Source: Flavobacterium tistrianum (GTDB lineage: Bacteria > Bacteroidota > Bacteroidia > Flavobacteriales > Flavobacteriaceae). From it: 64,000 nucleotides of DNA. The stretch is taken from contig NZ_QJRH01000069.1 of assembly GCF_003254545.1 (NCBI RefSeq), forward strand, positions 62,001-126,000, given 5' to 3'. Below are positions 33,682 to 41,949 of the stretch, in pieces. A model generated the notes under the pieces. That model worked only from the letters and a program-made list of their open reading frames with translations. It ran no database searches and was not told the origin of the DNA. Every line of letters begins with the position of its first letter. Position 1 is the stretch's first letter. A program made the position numbers and the translations under genes.

Positions 33682-34324
33682 AGAAGGAGGTCCATCCATT
33701 TTACTAGGTACTGTATTTACTGTAGCTGTACTTTTAATTGCTGAAAGATTTATAGATATCAATTGGCTTAGAATGCTTATTCAAATTGCAGCGCTTGTAA
33801 TTTTGATTATTATTTTACAATTCTTTAGAAATCCGAAAAGAATTGCGGTTAGAAACAGCGATCACATCCTAGCTCCTGTTGATGGAAAAGTGGTGGTTAT
33901 CGAAGAAGTTTATGAAGGAGAATATTTTAAAGACAAACGTTTACAGGTTTCTATCTTTATGTCGCCAATCAATGTGCATGTAACACGTTACGCCATGGAT
34001 GGTATCATTAAATTTAGCAAATATCACCCAGGTAAATTCTTAGTTGCTTGGCACCCAAAAGCAAGTGAAGAAAATGAAAGAACTACTGTAGTAATCGAAA
34101 ACGAAACTTTTGGCGCTATTTTGTACAGACAAATTGCAGGTGCTTTGGCTCGTAGAATTGTAAACTACGCTAAAGAAGGAATGCAAGTTGTTCAAGGAAC
34201 CGACGCTGGTTTTATTAAATTTGGATCAAGAGTAGATTTATTTTTACCTTTAGGTACGCCAATTAATGTTGAGTTAAATCAGAAAGCAATTGGTGGAAAA
34301 ACTATTATTGCTACAAAAGCATAA
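33671..34324 (+). CDS. psd: Phosphatidylserine decarboxylase proenzyme
   Basis: 217 aa, the short (PSD-A) form. It converts phosphatidylserine to phosphatidylethanolamine and self-cleaves to create a pyruvoyl Ser. Two hydrophobic segments (residues 10-27 and 33-50) anchor it. HILAPVDGKVVVIEEV, then FMSPINVHVTRYAMDG, IAGALARRIV and the cleavage motif FGSRVDLFLP are all present; the G-S bond in KFGSR is the processing site. The start overlaps cdsA by 11 bp and the stop is directly followed by the ACBP ATG. Confidence 0.95.
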   Translation: MFHKEGGPSILLGTVFTVAVLLIAERFIDINWLRMLIQIAALVILIIILQFFRNPKRIAVRNSDHILAPVDGKVVVIEEVYEGEYFKDKRLQVSIFMSPINVHVTRYAMDGIIKFSKYHPGKFLVAWHPKASEENERTTVVIENETFGAILYRQIAGALARRIVNYAKEGMQVVQGTDAGFIKFGSRVDLFLPLGTPINVELNQKAIGGKTIIATKA

Positions 34325-34594
34325 ATGGCTGATAAAGATTTAGATATTCGATTTGCCAAAGCCGTAGAAGTTGCAATGACAATGACTCAGGCTTCGCTGC
34401 CGCAAGATGTGCAGTTAAGACTTTATGCTTTTTACAAACAGGCTACTTTTGGAACAGCAGTTTACAATCAATCTCAAAATTTTGATTTGCGTGACGCTTT
34501 TAAAACTAATGCTTGGATGCAAATAAGCCATATATCTGCAGATGAAGCCAAAGAAAATTATATCGAAATCATCAATTCATTAACATCAAAATAA
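34325..34594 (+). CDS. Acyl-CoA-binding protein (ACBP)
   Basis: 89 aa, a complete four-helix ACBP domain. Conserved features: DLDIRFAKAVEVAMTM, then LYAFYKQATFGTA (acyl-CoA-binding Tyr and Lys), and DAFKTNAWMQ (the usual K-x-x-AW). ACBPs bind long-chain acyl-CoA esters in the cytoplasm; they are common in eukaryotes and patchy in bacteria. Here the ATG begins immediately after the psd stop (no spacer), suggesting a role in phospholipid acyl supply; this is inference. Confidence 0.92.
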   Translation: MADKDLDIRFAKAVEVAMTMTQASLPQDVQLRLYAFYKQATFGTAVYNQSQNFDLRDAFKTNAWMQISHISADEAKENYIEIINSLTSK

Positions 34595-34601
34595 AAATAT
34601 T

Positions 34602-35381
34602 ATGAAGAAAAACGTTGTTCTTTTCAGCACTTTAGCTTCATTTTTACTATTATTTTCTTGTAAAGAAGATAAGCTGGTTGAAGTAGTTGAAGTTCCTCTT
34701 CCAACAAAAGAAGAAAAAATAACTATTGGCTCACCAAACGATGTCAAAGCCGATCCTGGCTCTTTTGAAATGACAAAATTGCCATTTAATTATGATGCAT
34801 TGGCACCAGACATTAGAAGCTTAACTTTAGAAACTCATTATTCTAAGCATTATTTGTCTTATACAAATAATTTCAACAAAGAAATTCTTTCGACTGAGTT
34901 TGAAAACATGCCTATTGAAGACATTTTGAAAAAGATGCCTCTTACTAATTTAAAGCTTCGTCAGAATGCGGGTGGATATTACAATCATACTTTGTATTTT
35001 AATATTCTAACTCCAAAAGAACAGACGCCAAAAGATACGCTTGCAGGTTCTATTACTAAAGAATTCGGTTCTTTTAACAATCTGACCAATCAATTTAAAG
35101 CGCAGTCGGAAAAACAGTTTGGTTCGGGATGGGTGTGGCTAGTTGTTGATCGTTATGGCAAATTGCAAATTACGACAACAGACAATCAGGATAATCCATT
35201 GATGAAAAACGCTTTGATTCCAGGAACTCCAATTATGGGAATTGATCTTTGGGAACATGCTTATTATTTAGATTACCAAAACCGAAAAGGCAGTTATATT
35301 GATGCCTTTTACAATCATATTAATTGGGAAAAAGTAAACGAATATTACGTTGAAGCACTCAAAAAGGTTAAAAAAGTATAG
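34602..35381 (+). CDS. Superoxide dismutase (Mn-type motifs) as a lipoprotein
   Basis: 259 aa. It has a lipoprotein signal (LLLFSC, lipidated Cys20) and a ~35-residue charged linker, then a full Fe/Mn SOD domain from about residue 55. Metal ligands are His in THYSKHY, His in YYNHTLYF, and Asp and His in GIDLWEHAYY. The active-site Gln pattern (TTDNQDNPL) and NAGG point to the Mn subtype; metal choice needs assay. It follows ACBP at 7 bp, so it is on the phospholipid transcript. Membrane-anchored periplasmic SOD would guard the envelope from external superoxide. Confidence 0.9.
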   Translation: MKKNVVLFSTLASFLLLFSCKEDKLVEVVEVPLPTKEEKITIGSPNDVKADPGSFEMTKLPFNYDALAPDIRSLTLETHYSKHYLSYTNNFNKEILSTEFENMPIEDILKKMPLTNLKLRQNAGGYYNHTLYFNILTPKEQTPKDTLAGSITKEFGSFNNLTNQFKAQSEKQFGSGWVWLVVDRYGKLQITTTDNQDNPLMKNALIPGTPIMGIDLWEHAYYLDYQNRKGSYIDAFYNHINWEKVNEYYVEALKKVKKV

Positions 35382-35386
35382 AAAAG

Positions 35387-35418
35387 AAGCTGATGCAATT
35401 AAGTATCAGCTTTTTTTT
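35387..35418 (+). terminator. Terminator of the LUD-cdsA-psd-ACBP-SOD operon
   Basis: An 8-bp stem AAGCTGAT / ATCAGCTT (35387-35394 with 35405-35412), 10-nt loop, and an eight-T run (35411-35418). Confidence 0.85.
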
Positions 35419-35446
35419 ATACCTTTTAGGTACTTAAACGAAGATC

Positions 35447-36505
35447 ATGAAAGACATTGCCAATCGTTTTACAGAAAATCCCTTATTGTCTCCTTCAGAT
35501 ATACCGCCAAGCAGAGAAGGCCTAGAAATTACCTGTCTCTTAAATCCTGGCGTTTTTCAATTTCAAAATAAAATTTGGCTGGCTGTACGTGTTGCCGAAA
35601 GACCAAAACAAATTGAAAACATCATTTCGTTTCCAATCTTAACAGACGCAGGAACAATTCAAATTATTGAAATTCTAAAAAACCATCCCGAACTTATAGC
35701 AACAGACGCGCGCGTAATTAATTATCAAGGCATTGATTATTTAACCACTTTATCTCACATTCGATTGTTATGCAGTGAAGATGGAAAAAGATTTTATGAA
35801 CCTGAAGATTATCCACATTTGGTTGGCGAAGGAATATTGGAAACTTTCGGAATAGAAGATTGTCGCGTTTCTCTTATTGAAGGGAAATATTACCTTACTT
35901 TTACTTCCGTTTCTCCTAGTGGTGTTGGCGTTGGTTTAAGAACCACAACCGATTGGAAGAACTTCGAAAAACACGGAATGATTTTTCCTCCTCACAATAA
36001 AGACTGCGCTATTTTTGAAGAGAAAATCAATGGTTTGTTTTATGTTTTGCACCGCCCAAGCAGTGTAGATATTGGCGGAAATTACATTTGGATTGCTTCT
36101 TCTCCAGATGGCATTCATTGGGGAAATCATAAATGCATTATCAAAACCAGAAAAGAAAGCTGGGACAGCAAAAGAGTTGGCGCTGGAGCTGCACCGATAA
36201 AAACAGAATTAGGCTGGCTAGAAATTTACCATGGAGCCAACGAATTTCATCAATATTGTCTAGGCGCTTTTTTATTGGATCTAGAAGATCCTACAAAAGT
36301 GATTTCCAGAACCGAAACTCCAATTATGTTTCCGAAAACGAATTATGAATTAAGCGGATTCTTCGGAAATGTCGTTTTTACAAACGGTCATATTCTTGAT
36401 CCTGATGGCGATACATTAACCGTTTATTATGGCGCTTCTGATGAATTTGTTTGTGGTGCAACATTTTCTATAAAAGAGATTTTTTCTTTGCTAAAAAGGG
36501 TTTAA
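35447..36505 (+). CDS. Glycoside hydrolase/phosphorylase family 130 protein
   Basis: 352 aa, cytoplasmic (no signal). The five-blade propeller sequence shows LLNPGVFQFQNKIWLAVRV, then FGIEDCRVSLIEGKYYLTFT with the GH130 acid Asp in E-D-x-R, NKDCAIFEEKINGLFYVLHRP and VGAGAAPIKTELGWLEIYHG. GH130 enzymes mostly phosphorolyse beta-1,4-mannosides or hydrolyse beta-1,2-mannosides; the exact linkage is unknown. It lies 65 bp after the SOD gene past a terminator and is convergent with a GH13 gene. Confidence 0.88.
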   Translation: MKDIANRFTENPLLSPSDIPPSREGLEITCLLNPGVFQFQNKIWLAVRVAERPKQIENIISFPILTDAGTIQIIEILKNHPELIATDARVINYQGIDYLTTLSHIRLLCSEDGKRFYEPEDYPHLVGEGILETFGIEDCRVSLIEGKYYLTFTSVSPSGVGVGLRTTTDWKNFEKHGMIFPPHNKDCAIFEEKINGLFYVLHRPSSVDIGGNYIWIASSPDGIHWGNHKCIIKTRKESWDSKRVGAGAAPIKTELGWLEIYHGANEFHQYCLGAFLLDLEDPTKVISRTETPIMFPKTNYELSGFFGNVVFTNGHILDPDGDTLTVYYGASDEFVCGATFSIKEIFSLLKRV

Positions 36506-36509
36506 AAAC

Positions 36510-36547
36510 AAAAAAACTTGTTTAGAATTGACTAAACAAGTTTTTTT
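36510..36547. terminator. Bidirectional terminator
   Basis: A 16-bp stem (36510-36525 with 36532-36547, AAAAAAACTTGTTTAG and its complement) around a 6-nt loop, between the GH130 and GH13 genes. Confidence 0.93.
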
Positions 36548-36569
36548 GTTTTATAATATTTTGATTCTT

Positions 36570-38441
36570 TTATTTCAATTCCAAAATCAAAGATTCTGAA
36601 GGTTGAATTGAGATTTTAGCTTCTCCTTGCCCATTTTGTACTTTCAATACAAACGTTTTATCTTGATACAATTGGTCTTTCATTTGATATTCTCCATCTT
36701 TTAAATTCCATTTTGAAATAAGCGATGAAGGAACTTTTAAATCAAACTCGCTTCCTTTTTCAGAAGAGAAATTAGCTACTATAACCAGTTTTTGGTTTTC
36801 GGACCAGCGTGCGTAAGAATACAGCAATGTATCATAATTCTCATTATTTTGACGGTTTACAGTTTGAATTTCTTCGAAGCTTCCCATCAAGGCGCTGCTG
36901 TTAATCGTAAAATTCAATAATCGTTTGTAAAAATCACGAAGCTGTTTTTCAGATTCTGAAAGCTGTCCTCCATCAAATTTACCGCCATTCATCCAACGCT
37001 GATGATTTGGAACTCCAATATAATCAAAAATTGATGTTCTAGAGCGTTTTCCAAAACCTGCGTCTTCGTTACCTGCCTCTCCTACTTCCTGCCCAAAATA
37101 AATCATCGTTGGCGAAGTGCTAATTGTTGCCGAAACCACCATTAAAGGCTTTCCTCTCTCTGGCGTTCCAGCAAATTCTGGGCTTGCCAAACGCTGTTCG
37201 TCATGATTATCTAGAAAATGAAGCATATGATGTTCAATATCCGACATGCCGATTTGGATTTTTGTCAATTCGTCTGGAGAAGATTTCCTTCGAATGATAT
37301 CTTTCAGTTTATCATAAGTCTCAACTTTATCATACAGATAATCCATTTTTCCTAAGCGAATATAATTGCGATATTCATTCGGATTATAAACTTCAGCCAA
37401 TAAAAATGCATTCGGATTCTTCATTTTGATGGAAGAGTTCATATAACTCCAAAACTCGTAGGGAACCATTTCGGCCATATCATAACGAAATCCGTCAACG
37501 CCTTTTGCTGTCCAGTATAATGCAATATCTCTAAATTTCTTCCAAGAATCAGGAACGTCTTTATCTTGCCAAAAGGCAAAATGTTCTTTATATGATTTTT
37601 GGTCAAAACCTGCAGGAAGTTCAGGAAAATCTTTAGTCCCGTCGGGACGCACTCCGTAATTTACTTTAACTGTTTCGTACCAATCATTTTGGTCTGGTTT
37701 AATTTTACGAGAGCCATTTCCTGTCCATTTTGCAGGATTTTCGTCAAATTTCCCATCAATAAGCGGATTTTTCTCTCCGTTTAAAGGAATATCACCATCA
37801 GGAATTTCAAAATGCTGCTGTGGAATGTAATAGAAATTATTGTCTCGCTTATATTCAACTGTAACATCATCATCCGCGCCAAAATCTTTTACTCCTTCTG
37901 GATTTGATTTTCCTTCGTATTTTCTTGCGATATGGTTTGGAACGATATCAATGATCACTTTCAAACCTGCATCATGAGTTCGTGTGATTAAAGCTTCAAA
38001 TTCATCTAATCGTTTTGCAGGATTTACAGCCAAATCTGGATTTACATTATAATAATCTTTTACAGCATAGGGAGAACCTGCACGCCCTTTCACTACTTCT
38101 GGATCATCATTTGAAATTCCGTAAGCCGTATAATCACGTACTAGAGCATGATGCGGAACTCCTGTATACCAAATATAAGTAACCCCTAAATCTTTTATCT
38201 CATGAAGCGCTTTGTCTGTAAAATCATTAAATTTTCCGACACCATTCTCTTCAATAGTACCCCAAGGTTTATTGGTTGTATTTTTATTTCCAAAAAGGCG
38301 CGTAAAAACTTGATAAACTACAACTTTTTTCTCTGTTGCAGTCTGTTCATTTGCTTTGCTCATTTTTAAATCTTTTGTTTTACAGGCTGAAAATAGTATC
38401 GTTAATGTTAATCCGGCTGCGATTATTTTTTTGCTTATCAT
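36570..38441 (-). CDS. GH13 alpha-amylase family lipoprotein
   Basis: About 623 aa from the ATG at 38441; the signal peptide ends in the lipobox LFSAC (Cys20). An earlier in-frame ATG at 38489 would spoil it. GH13 motifs: DIVPNHIARKY (region I), DGFRYDMAEMV (nucleophile Asp), FLLAEVYNP (acid/base Glu), HFLDNHDEQR (stabilising Asp). A C-terminal beta domain follows (residues ~530-623). It probably hydrolyses alpha-glucans at the outer-membrane surface or in the periplasm. No susC/susD neighbours, so it is not in a classical starch locus. Confidence 0.93.
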   Translation of the reverse strand: MISKKIIAAGLTLTILFSACKTKDLKMSKANEQTATEKKVVVYQVFTRLFGNKNTTNKPWGTIEENGVGKFNDFTDKALHEIKDLGVTYIWYTGVPHHALVRDYTAYGISNDDPEVVKGRAGSPYAVKDYYNVNPDLAVNPAKRLDEFEALITRTHDAGLKVIIDIVPNHIARKYEGKSNPEGVKDFGADDDVTVEYKRDNNFYYIPQQHFEIPDGDIPLNGEKNPLIDGKFDENPAKWTGNGSRKIKPDQNDWYETVKVNYGVRPDGTKDFPELPAGFDQKSYKEHFAFWQDKDVPDSWKKFRDIALYWTAKGVDGFRYDMAEMVPYEFWSYMNSSIKMKNPNAFLLAEVYNPNEYRNYIRLGKMDYLYDKVETYDKLKDIIRRKSSPDELTKIQIGMSDIEHHMLHFLDNHDEQRLASPEFAGTPERGKPLMVVSATISTSPTMIYFGQEVGEAGNEDAGFGKRSRTSIFDYIGVPNHQRWMNGGKFDGGQLSESEKQLRDFYKRLLNFTINSSALMGSFEEIQTVNRQNNENYDTLLYSYARWSENQKLVIVANFSSEKGSEFDLKVPSSLISKWNLKDGEYQMKDQLYQDKTFVLKVQNGQGEAKISIQPSESLILELK

Positions 38442-38724
38442 ATATTTTAGGCTATTCTTATCATTTTTTTGCTCCAATGCTAAAAGCATTAAAAAACAAT
38501 TTTCTAAAAATAGACCATTTTTTAAAATCCCGAAAACGTTTTATCTAATTTACAATGTTTTCAGCATAAAAGATAACTACTACAACGTGAGAGTTTACAA
38601 TTTTGTTGAAAAATTAAATGAGGCTTAAATCTGACTTTAAACTGTTGATGACTTATTATAAATTAATCCTAATATCGGCCACAGGTTCTAACCTTTTTTA
38701 TAAATTTGACAAAAATTTAATCAG
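38442..38724. other. 283-bp divergent spacer (GH13 / ostA-like)
   Basis: AT-rich spacer with no ORF. A TAAATTTG box (38701-38708) lies 16 bp before the TTG start of the downstream gene and is an exact -7 match; no TTG is found at the right distance upstream. The GH13 promoter must lie at the other end; no clear box was found. Confidence 0.4.
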
Positions 38725-40404
38725 TTGAAGAAATCACTCTTTTTCATATTTATTTGCCTGTCTTTTTTAAGCGTTCAATTTACTTTCGCTCAAACAAAAA
38801 AACCTGCACAAACCCCTAAAACAATTGTCATCGAAAATGCTGACTTTTCTGATGTGGATCAGGTTAATGTGCCAGATGCGCTATTACTTACTGGAAATGT
38901 AAAAGTAAATCATGATGGTGTGGTATTGACTTGCAACAAGGCTTATTTTTTTCAAAAAGAAAATTACCTAAAAGCATTCGGAAATGTACAATTAGTACAA
39001 GGAGACACTTTATTCTTGAATAGCAAATATGCAGAATATAGCGGTAATGCAAAAAAAGCTTTTGCAACAGGAAATGCCGTTTTGACTTCGCCAGACGCCA
39101 CTTTGCAAACCGACACCATTAATTTTGACAGAAATGTTCAAGAGGCATTTTACAATACCAAAGGTACTATCATAAACAAAGACAATACTTTGGTCAGTAA
39201 ATCGGGAAGATATTTTGTAAAAGAAAAGAAGTTTCAGTTTTTAACTGAAGTTACAATTACAAATCCGAAATATGTGATTAAATCAAATCATTTAGATTAT
39301 TACAGCAATTCTGGACACACCTATCTTCTTGGACCTTCAACCATTACAAGTAAAGCCAATTACATTTATACAGAAAAAGGGTTTTATGACACCAAGAAAA
39401 ACTTAGCTCATTTTCTGCGAAAATCGTACATAAAATATGACGACAGGCGTATAGAAGGCGATAGTTTATTTTATAATCGAAATACCGAATTTGCTTCGGC
39501 CACACGAAATGTAAAAATAACCGATTCTATAAACAAAGGAATCGTAAAAGGCCATTATGCAGAGCTTTATAAACTGAAAGACTCCATGTTTGTAACCAAA
39601 AGAGCTGTTGCTGTAAATCTGGTTGAAAATGACTCGGTTTACATTCACGGACAAAAATTAATGGTTACAGGAAAAGAAGGAGAAAGAATTTTGAGAGCGT
39701 ATAAAAATGTTCGTTTCTACAAAACAGATATGAGCGGTAAATGCGACTCAATACATTCTGATTCTAAAATAGCCTTAACAAAATTGATCGGAAATCCGAT
39801 TCTTTGGAATGGCGACAACCAGATTACAGGAGATGTAATGCATTTGATTAGCGATAATAAAACAAGAAAAATTGACTCTTTGAAAGTGCTTAACAATACT
39901 TTTGTCTTATCTAAAGATACACTCGGAACAGGATTTAATCAAGTTAAGGGACTCAATTTGTTTGGGAAATTCAGGGACGGAAAACTACATGATGTTGATG
40001 TTATCAAAAACACCGAAGTAATTTATTATATGCGTAATGACGCGCATGAACTAATCGGAATCAATAAAAATGTCAGCAGTAAAATCAATATGATATTGGA
40101 AAACAATGCCATTGAAACGATTACGTTCTTCAACAAAGTCGACGGAGATATTTTTCCTGAAGATGAACTTCCTGAAAATGCCCGTAGACTAAGAGGAATG
40201 AAATGGCGTGGCGATGAAAGAATAAAATCGAAAGACGACATTTTCACCGCAGAAGAAAATGAAGAAAATGACAAACTTATTAAACAAGGAAAAGACGAGG
40301 AAGAAAAAGGTAAAAATGTTCCTCTGAAAGTCAGAAAGGAAACATTGAACTACGATAAGAAGAAACCAGCTATTAAGACAGAAATTAAGGCTAAAAGCAA
40401 ATAG
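38725..40404 (+). CDS. OstA/LptA-like periplasmic protein
   Basis: 559 aa from a TTG start at 38725, which begins the signal peptide KKSLFFIFICLSFLSVQFTF; no ATG gives a complete signal. The mature protein repeats the OstA (LptA/LptD N-terminal) beta-jelly-roll pattern: DALLLTGNVKVNHDGVVLTC, then GNVQLVQGDTLFLNSKYAEY, and related text over residues 40-300. The C-terminus is Lys/Glu-rich. It probably takes part in LPS transport across the periplasm. The next gene, an aminotransferase, follows at 89 bp across repeats. Confidence 0.87.
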   Translation: MKKSLFFIFICLSFLSVQFTFAQTKKPAQTPKTIVIENADFSDVDQVNVPDALLLTGNVKVNHDGVVLTCNKAYFFQKENYLKAFGNVQLVQGDTLFLNSKYAEYSGNAKKAFATGNAVLTSPDATLQTDTINFDRNVQEAFYNTKGTIINKDNTLVSKSGRYFVKEKKFQFLTEVTITNPKYVIKSNHLDYYSNSGHTYLLGPSTITSKANYIYTEKGFYDTKKNLAHFLRKSYIKYDDRRIEGDSLFYNRNTEFASATRNVKITDSINKGIVKGHYAELYKLKDSMFVTKRAVAVNLVENDSVYIHGQKLMVTGKEGERILRAYKNVRFYKTDMSGKCDSIHSDSKIALTKLIGNPILWNGDNQITGDVMHLISDNKTRKIDSLKVLNNTFVLSKDTLGTGFNQVKGLNLFGKFRDGKLHDVDVIKNTEVIYYMRNDAHELIGINKNVSSKINMILENNAIETITFFNKVDGDIFPEDELPENARRLRGMKWRGDERIKSKDDIFTAEENEENDKLIKQGKDEEEKGKNVPLKVRKETLNYDKKKPAIKTEIKAKSK

Positions 40405-40493
40405 TTCTTTAGTCACAGTCGCGGTCGCAGTTTACAGTTAAAACCTAGAAGCTTAGAATCTTAGTATCTCAGCAACTTAGAAGCTTAAAAGAA
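40405..40493. repeat. Short intergenic repeats before the aminotransferase
   Basis: Contains AGTCGCGGTCGCAGTTTACA (40417-40436), related to GTCGCAGTTTTCAGTTTCAG near 62170, then AGCTTAGAATCTTAG units like those near 17575. No terminator hairpin seen. Confidence 0.55.
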
Positions 40494-41684
40494 ATGAATC
40501 CAGATTTTATAAAATATCAAGCGCAGACTTCTCCTTACCCACTCGGAATGGAAGTTTCGCATGCCATTGGCTCATACATATACGACACAAACGATAAAAA
40601 ATATTTAGATTTTGTTGCTGGAGTTTCGGCATGTACTCTAGGGCATCAGCATCCAAGAGTAAACCAAGCTATAAAAGATCAGTTGGATAAATATTCGCAT
40701 GTAATGGTTTACGGAGAATATTCTCAAAGTCCAGCCGTTCAATATTGCAAAATGATGGCCTCTCTGCTTCCAGAATCTTTAAATAAAACCTATTTGGTTA
40801 ATTCTGGTACAGAAGCGATTGAAGGCTCTTTAAAGCTTGCAAAACGAGTTACAGGCCGTAGTCAGCTTATTTCTTGCCACAACGCTTATCATGGAAACAC
40901 AATGGGTTCTATGAGCGTAATGGGATTTGAAGAGCGCAAACAAGCTTTTAGACCATTACTTCCAGATGTTGATTTTATCACTTTCAACAATGAAGAAGAT
41001 CTACAAAAAATAACTACTCGAACAGCGGCAATTCTTTTAGAAACTATTCAAGGTGGCGCTGGTTTTATTCAGCCAGAAAACAACTTCCTTCAAAAAGTCC
41101 GCAAACGCTGTGATGAGGTTGGAGCCTTAATGATTGTTGATGAAATCCAACCAGGTTTTGGAAGAACGGGAAAACTTTTTGGTTTCCAAAATTACGACGT
41201 TGTTCCTGATATCGTGGTTATGGGTAAAGGAATGGGTGGCGGAATGCCTGTTGGCGCTTTTACTGCTTCTGCCGAAAAAATGGATCTTTTAACAGAAAAT
41301 CCAAAGTTGGGACATATTACCACTTTTGGAGGTCATCCTGTCATTGCGTCAGCTTGTTTAGCTACTTTGCAAGAATTAACTGAAACAAATTTAATGGCAG
41401 AAACGCTAGAAAAGGAAAAACTCTTCAGATCGCTTTTGGTACATCCTTTGATTACAGAAGTTAGAGGAAAAGGATTAATGCTTGCCGCTATGACAGAATC
41501 GGCAGACATTACCAACGAAGTCATTTTAACCTGTCAAGACAGAGGACTTATTTTATTCTGGCTTTTATTTGAAGGATGTGCTATACGAATTACACCTCCT
41601 TTGACCATTTCTGAAGATGAAATTAGAGAAGGATGCGCGATTATTTTAGAAGTGATGGATGAAATAATGAAGAAGAACAACTAA
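40494..41684 (+). CDS. Class III aminotransferase (acetylornithine/ornithine type)
   Basis: 396 aa, PLP-dependent fold type I. Conserved segments: VNSGTEAIEGSLKLAKR, then CHNAYHGNTMGSMSV, LLETIQGGAGF, MIVDEIQPGFGRTG and VVMGKGMGGGMPVGAF, where the Lys binds PLP. The family includes acetylornithine and ornithine aminotransferases and 4-aminobutyrate aminotransferases; substrate cannot be fixed from these motifs. No arginine genes are adjacent. The order after an OstA-like gene is one I recall in Flavobacteriia. It is followed by a 265-bp AT-rich spacer with no feature seen. Confidence 0.9.
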   Translation: MNPDFIKYQAQTSPYPLGMEVSHAIGSYIYDTNDKKYLDFVAGVSACTLGHQHPRVNQAIKDQLDKYSHVMVYGEYSQSPAVQYCKMMASLLPESLNKTYLVNSGTEAIEGSLKLAKRVTGRSQLISCHNAYHGNTMGSMSVMGFEERKQAFRPLLPDVDFITFNNEEDLQKITTRTAAILLETIQGGAGFIQPENNFLQKVRKRCDEVGALMIVDEIQPGFGRTGKLFGFQNYDVVPDIVVMGKGMGGGMPVGAFTASAEKMDLLTENPKLGHITTFGGHPVIASACLATLQELTETNLMAETLEKEKLFRSLLVHPLITEVRGKGLMLAAMTESADITNEVILTCQDRGLILFWLLFEGCAIRITPPLTISEDEIREGCAIILEVMDEIMKKNN

Positions 41685-41949
41685 AAAATAAAAATTATTT
41701 GAGCAGTATTTTTAATAAAACTGACAGAAATTAAAACTCAATTTCTACTTCAAAAAAGTCTTCCGATAGAAATAAAAAAATGACAAAACCGAAGCTAATC
41801 CCTTAAGAATAAAGGAGATTTCTTCCCAAAATAGAATAAAAAACGCCATATTTTGTTAATTAAATTGTTCAAAACAATTAATTTCCTATCCTTACAGCGA
41901 TTATATGGTTGCCTAAATTTATAACAGGCTAATTTCAAAAATACGAAGT

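Noticed and set aside
35447..38441. GH130/GH13 as a polysaccharide-utilisation locus
   Set aside because: No susC, susD, sensor-regulator or sulfatase genes nearby, and the genes are convergent.
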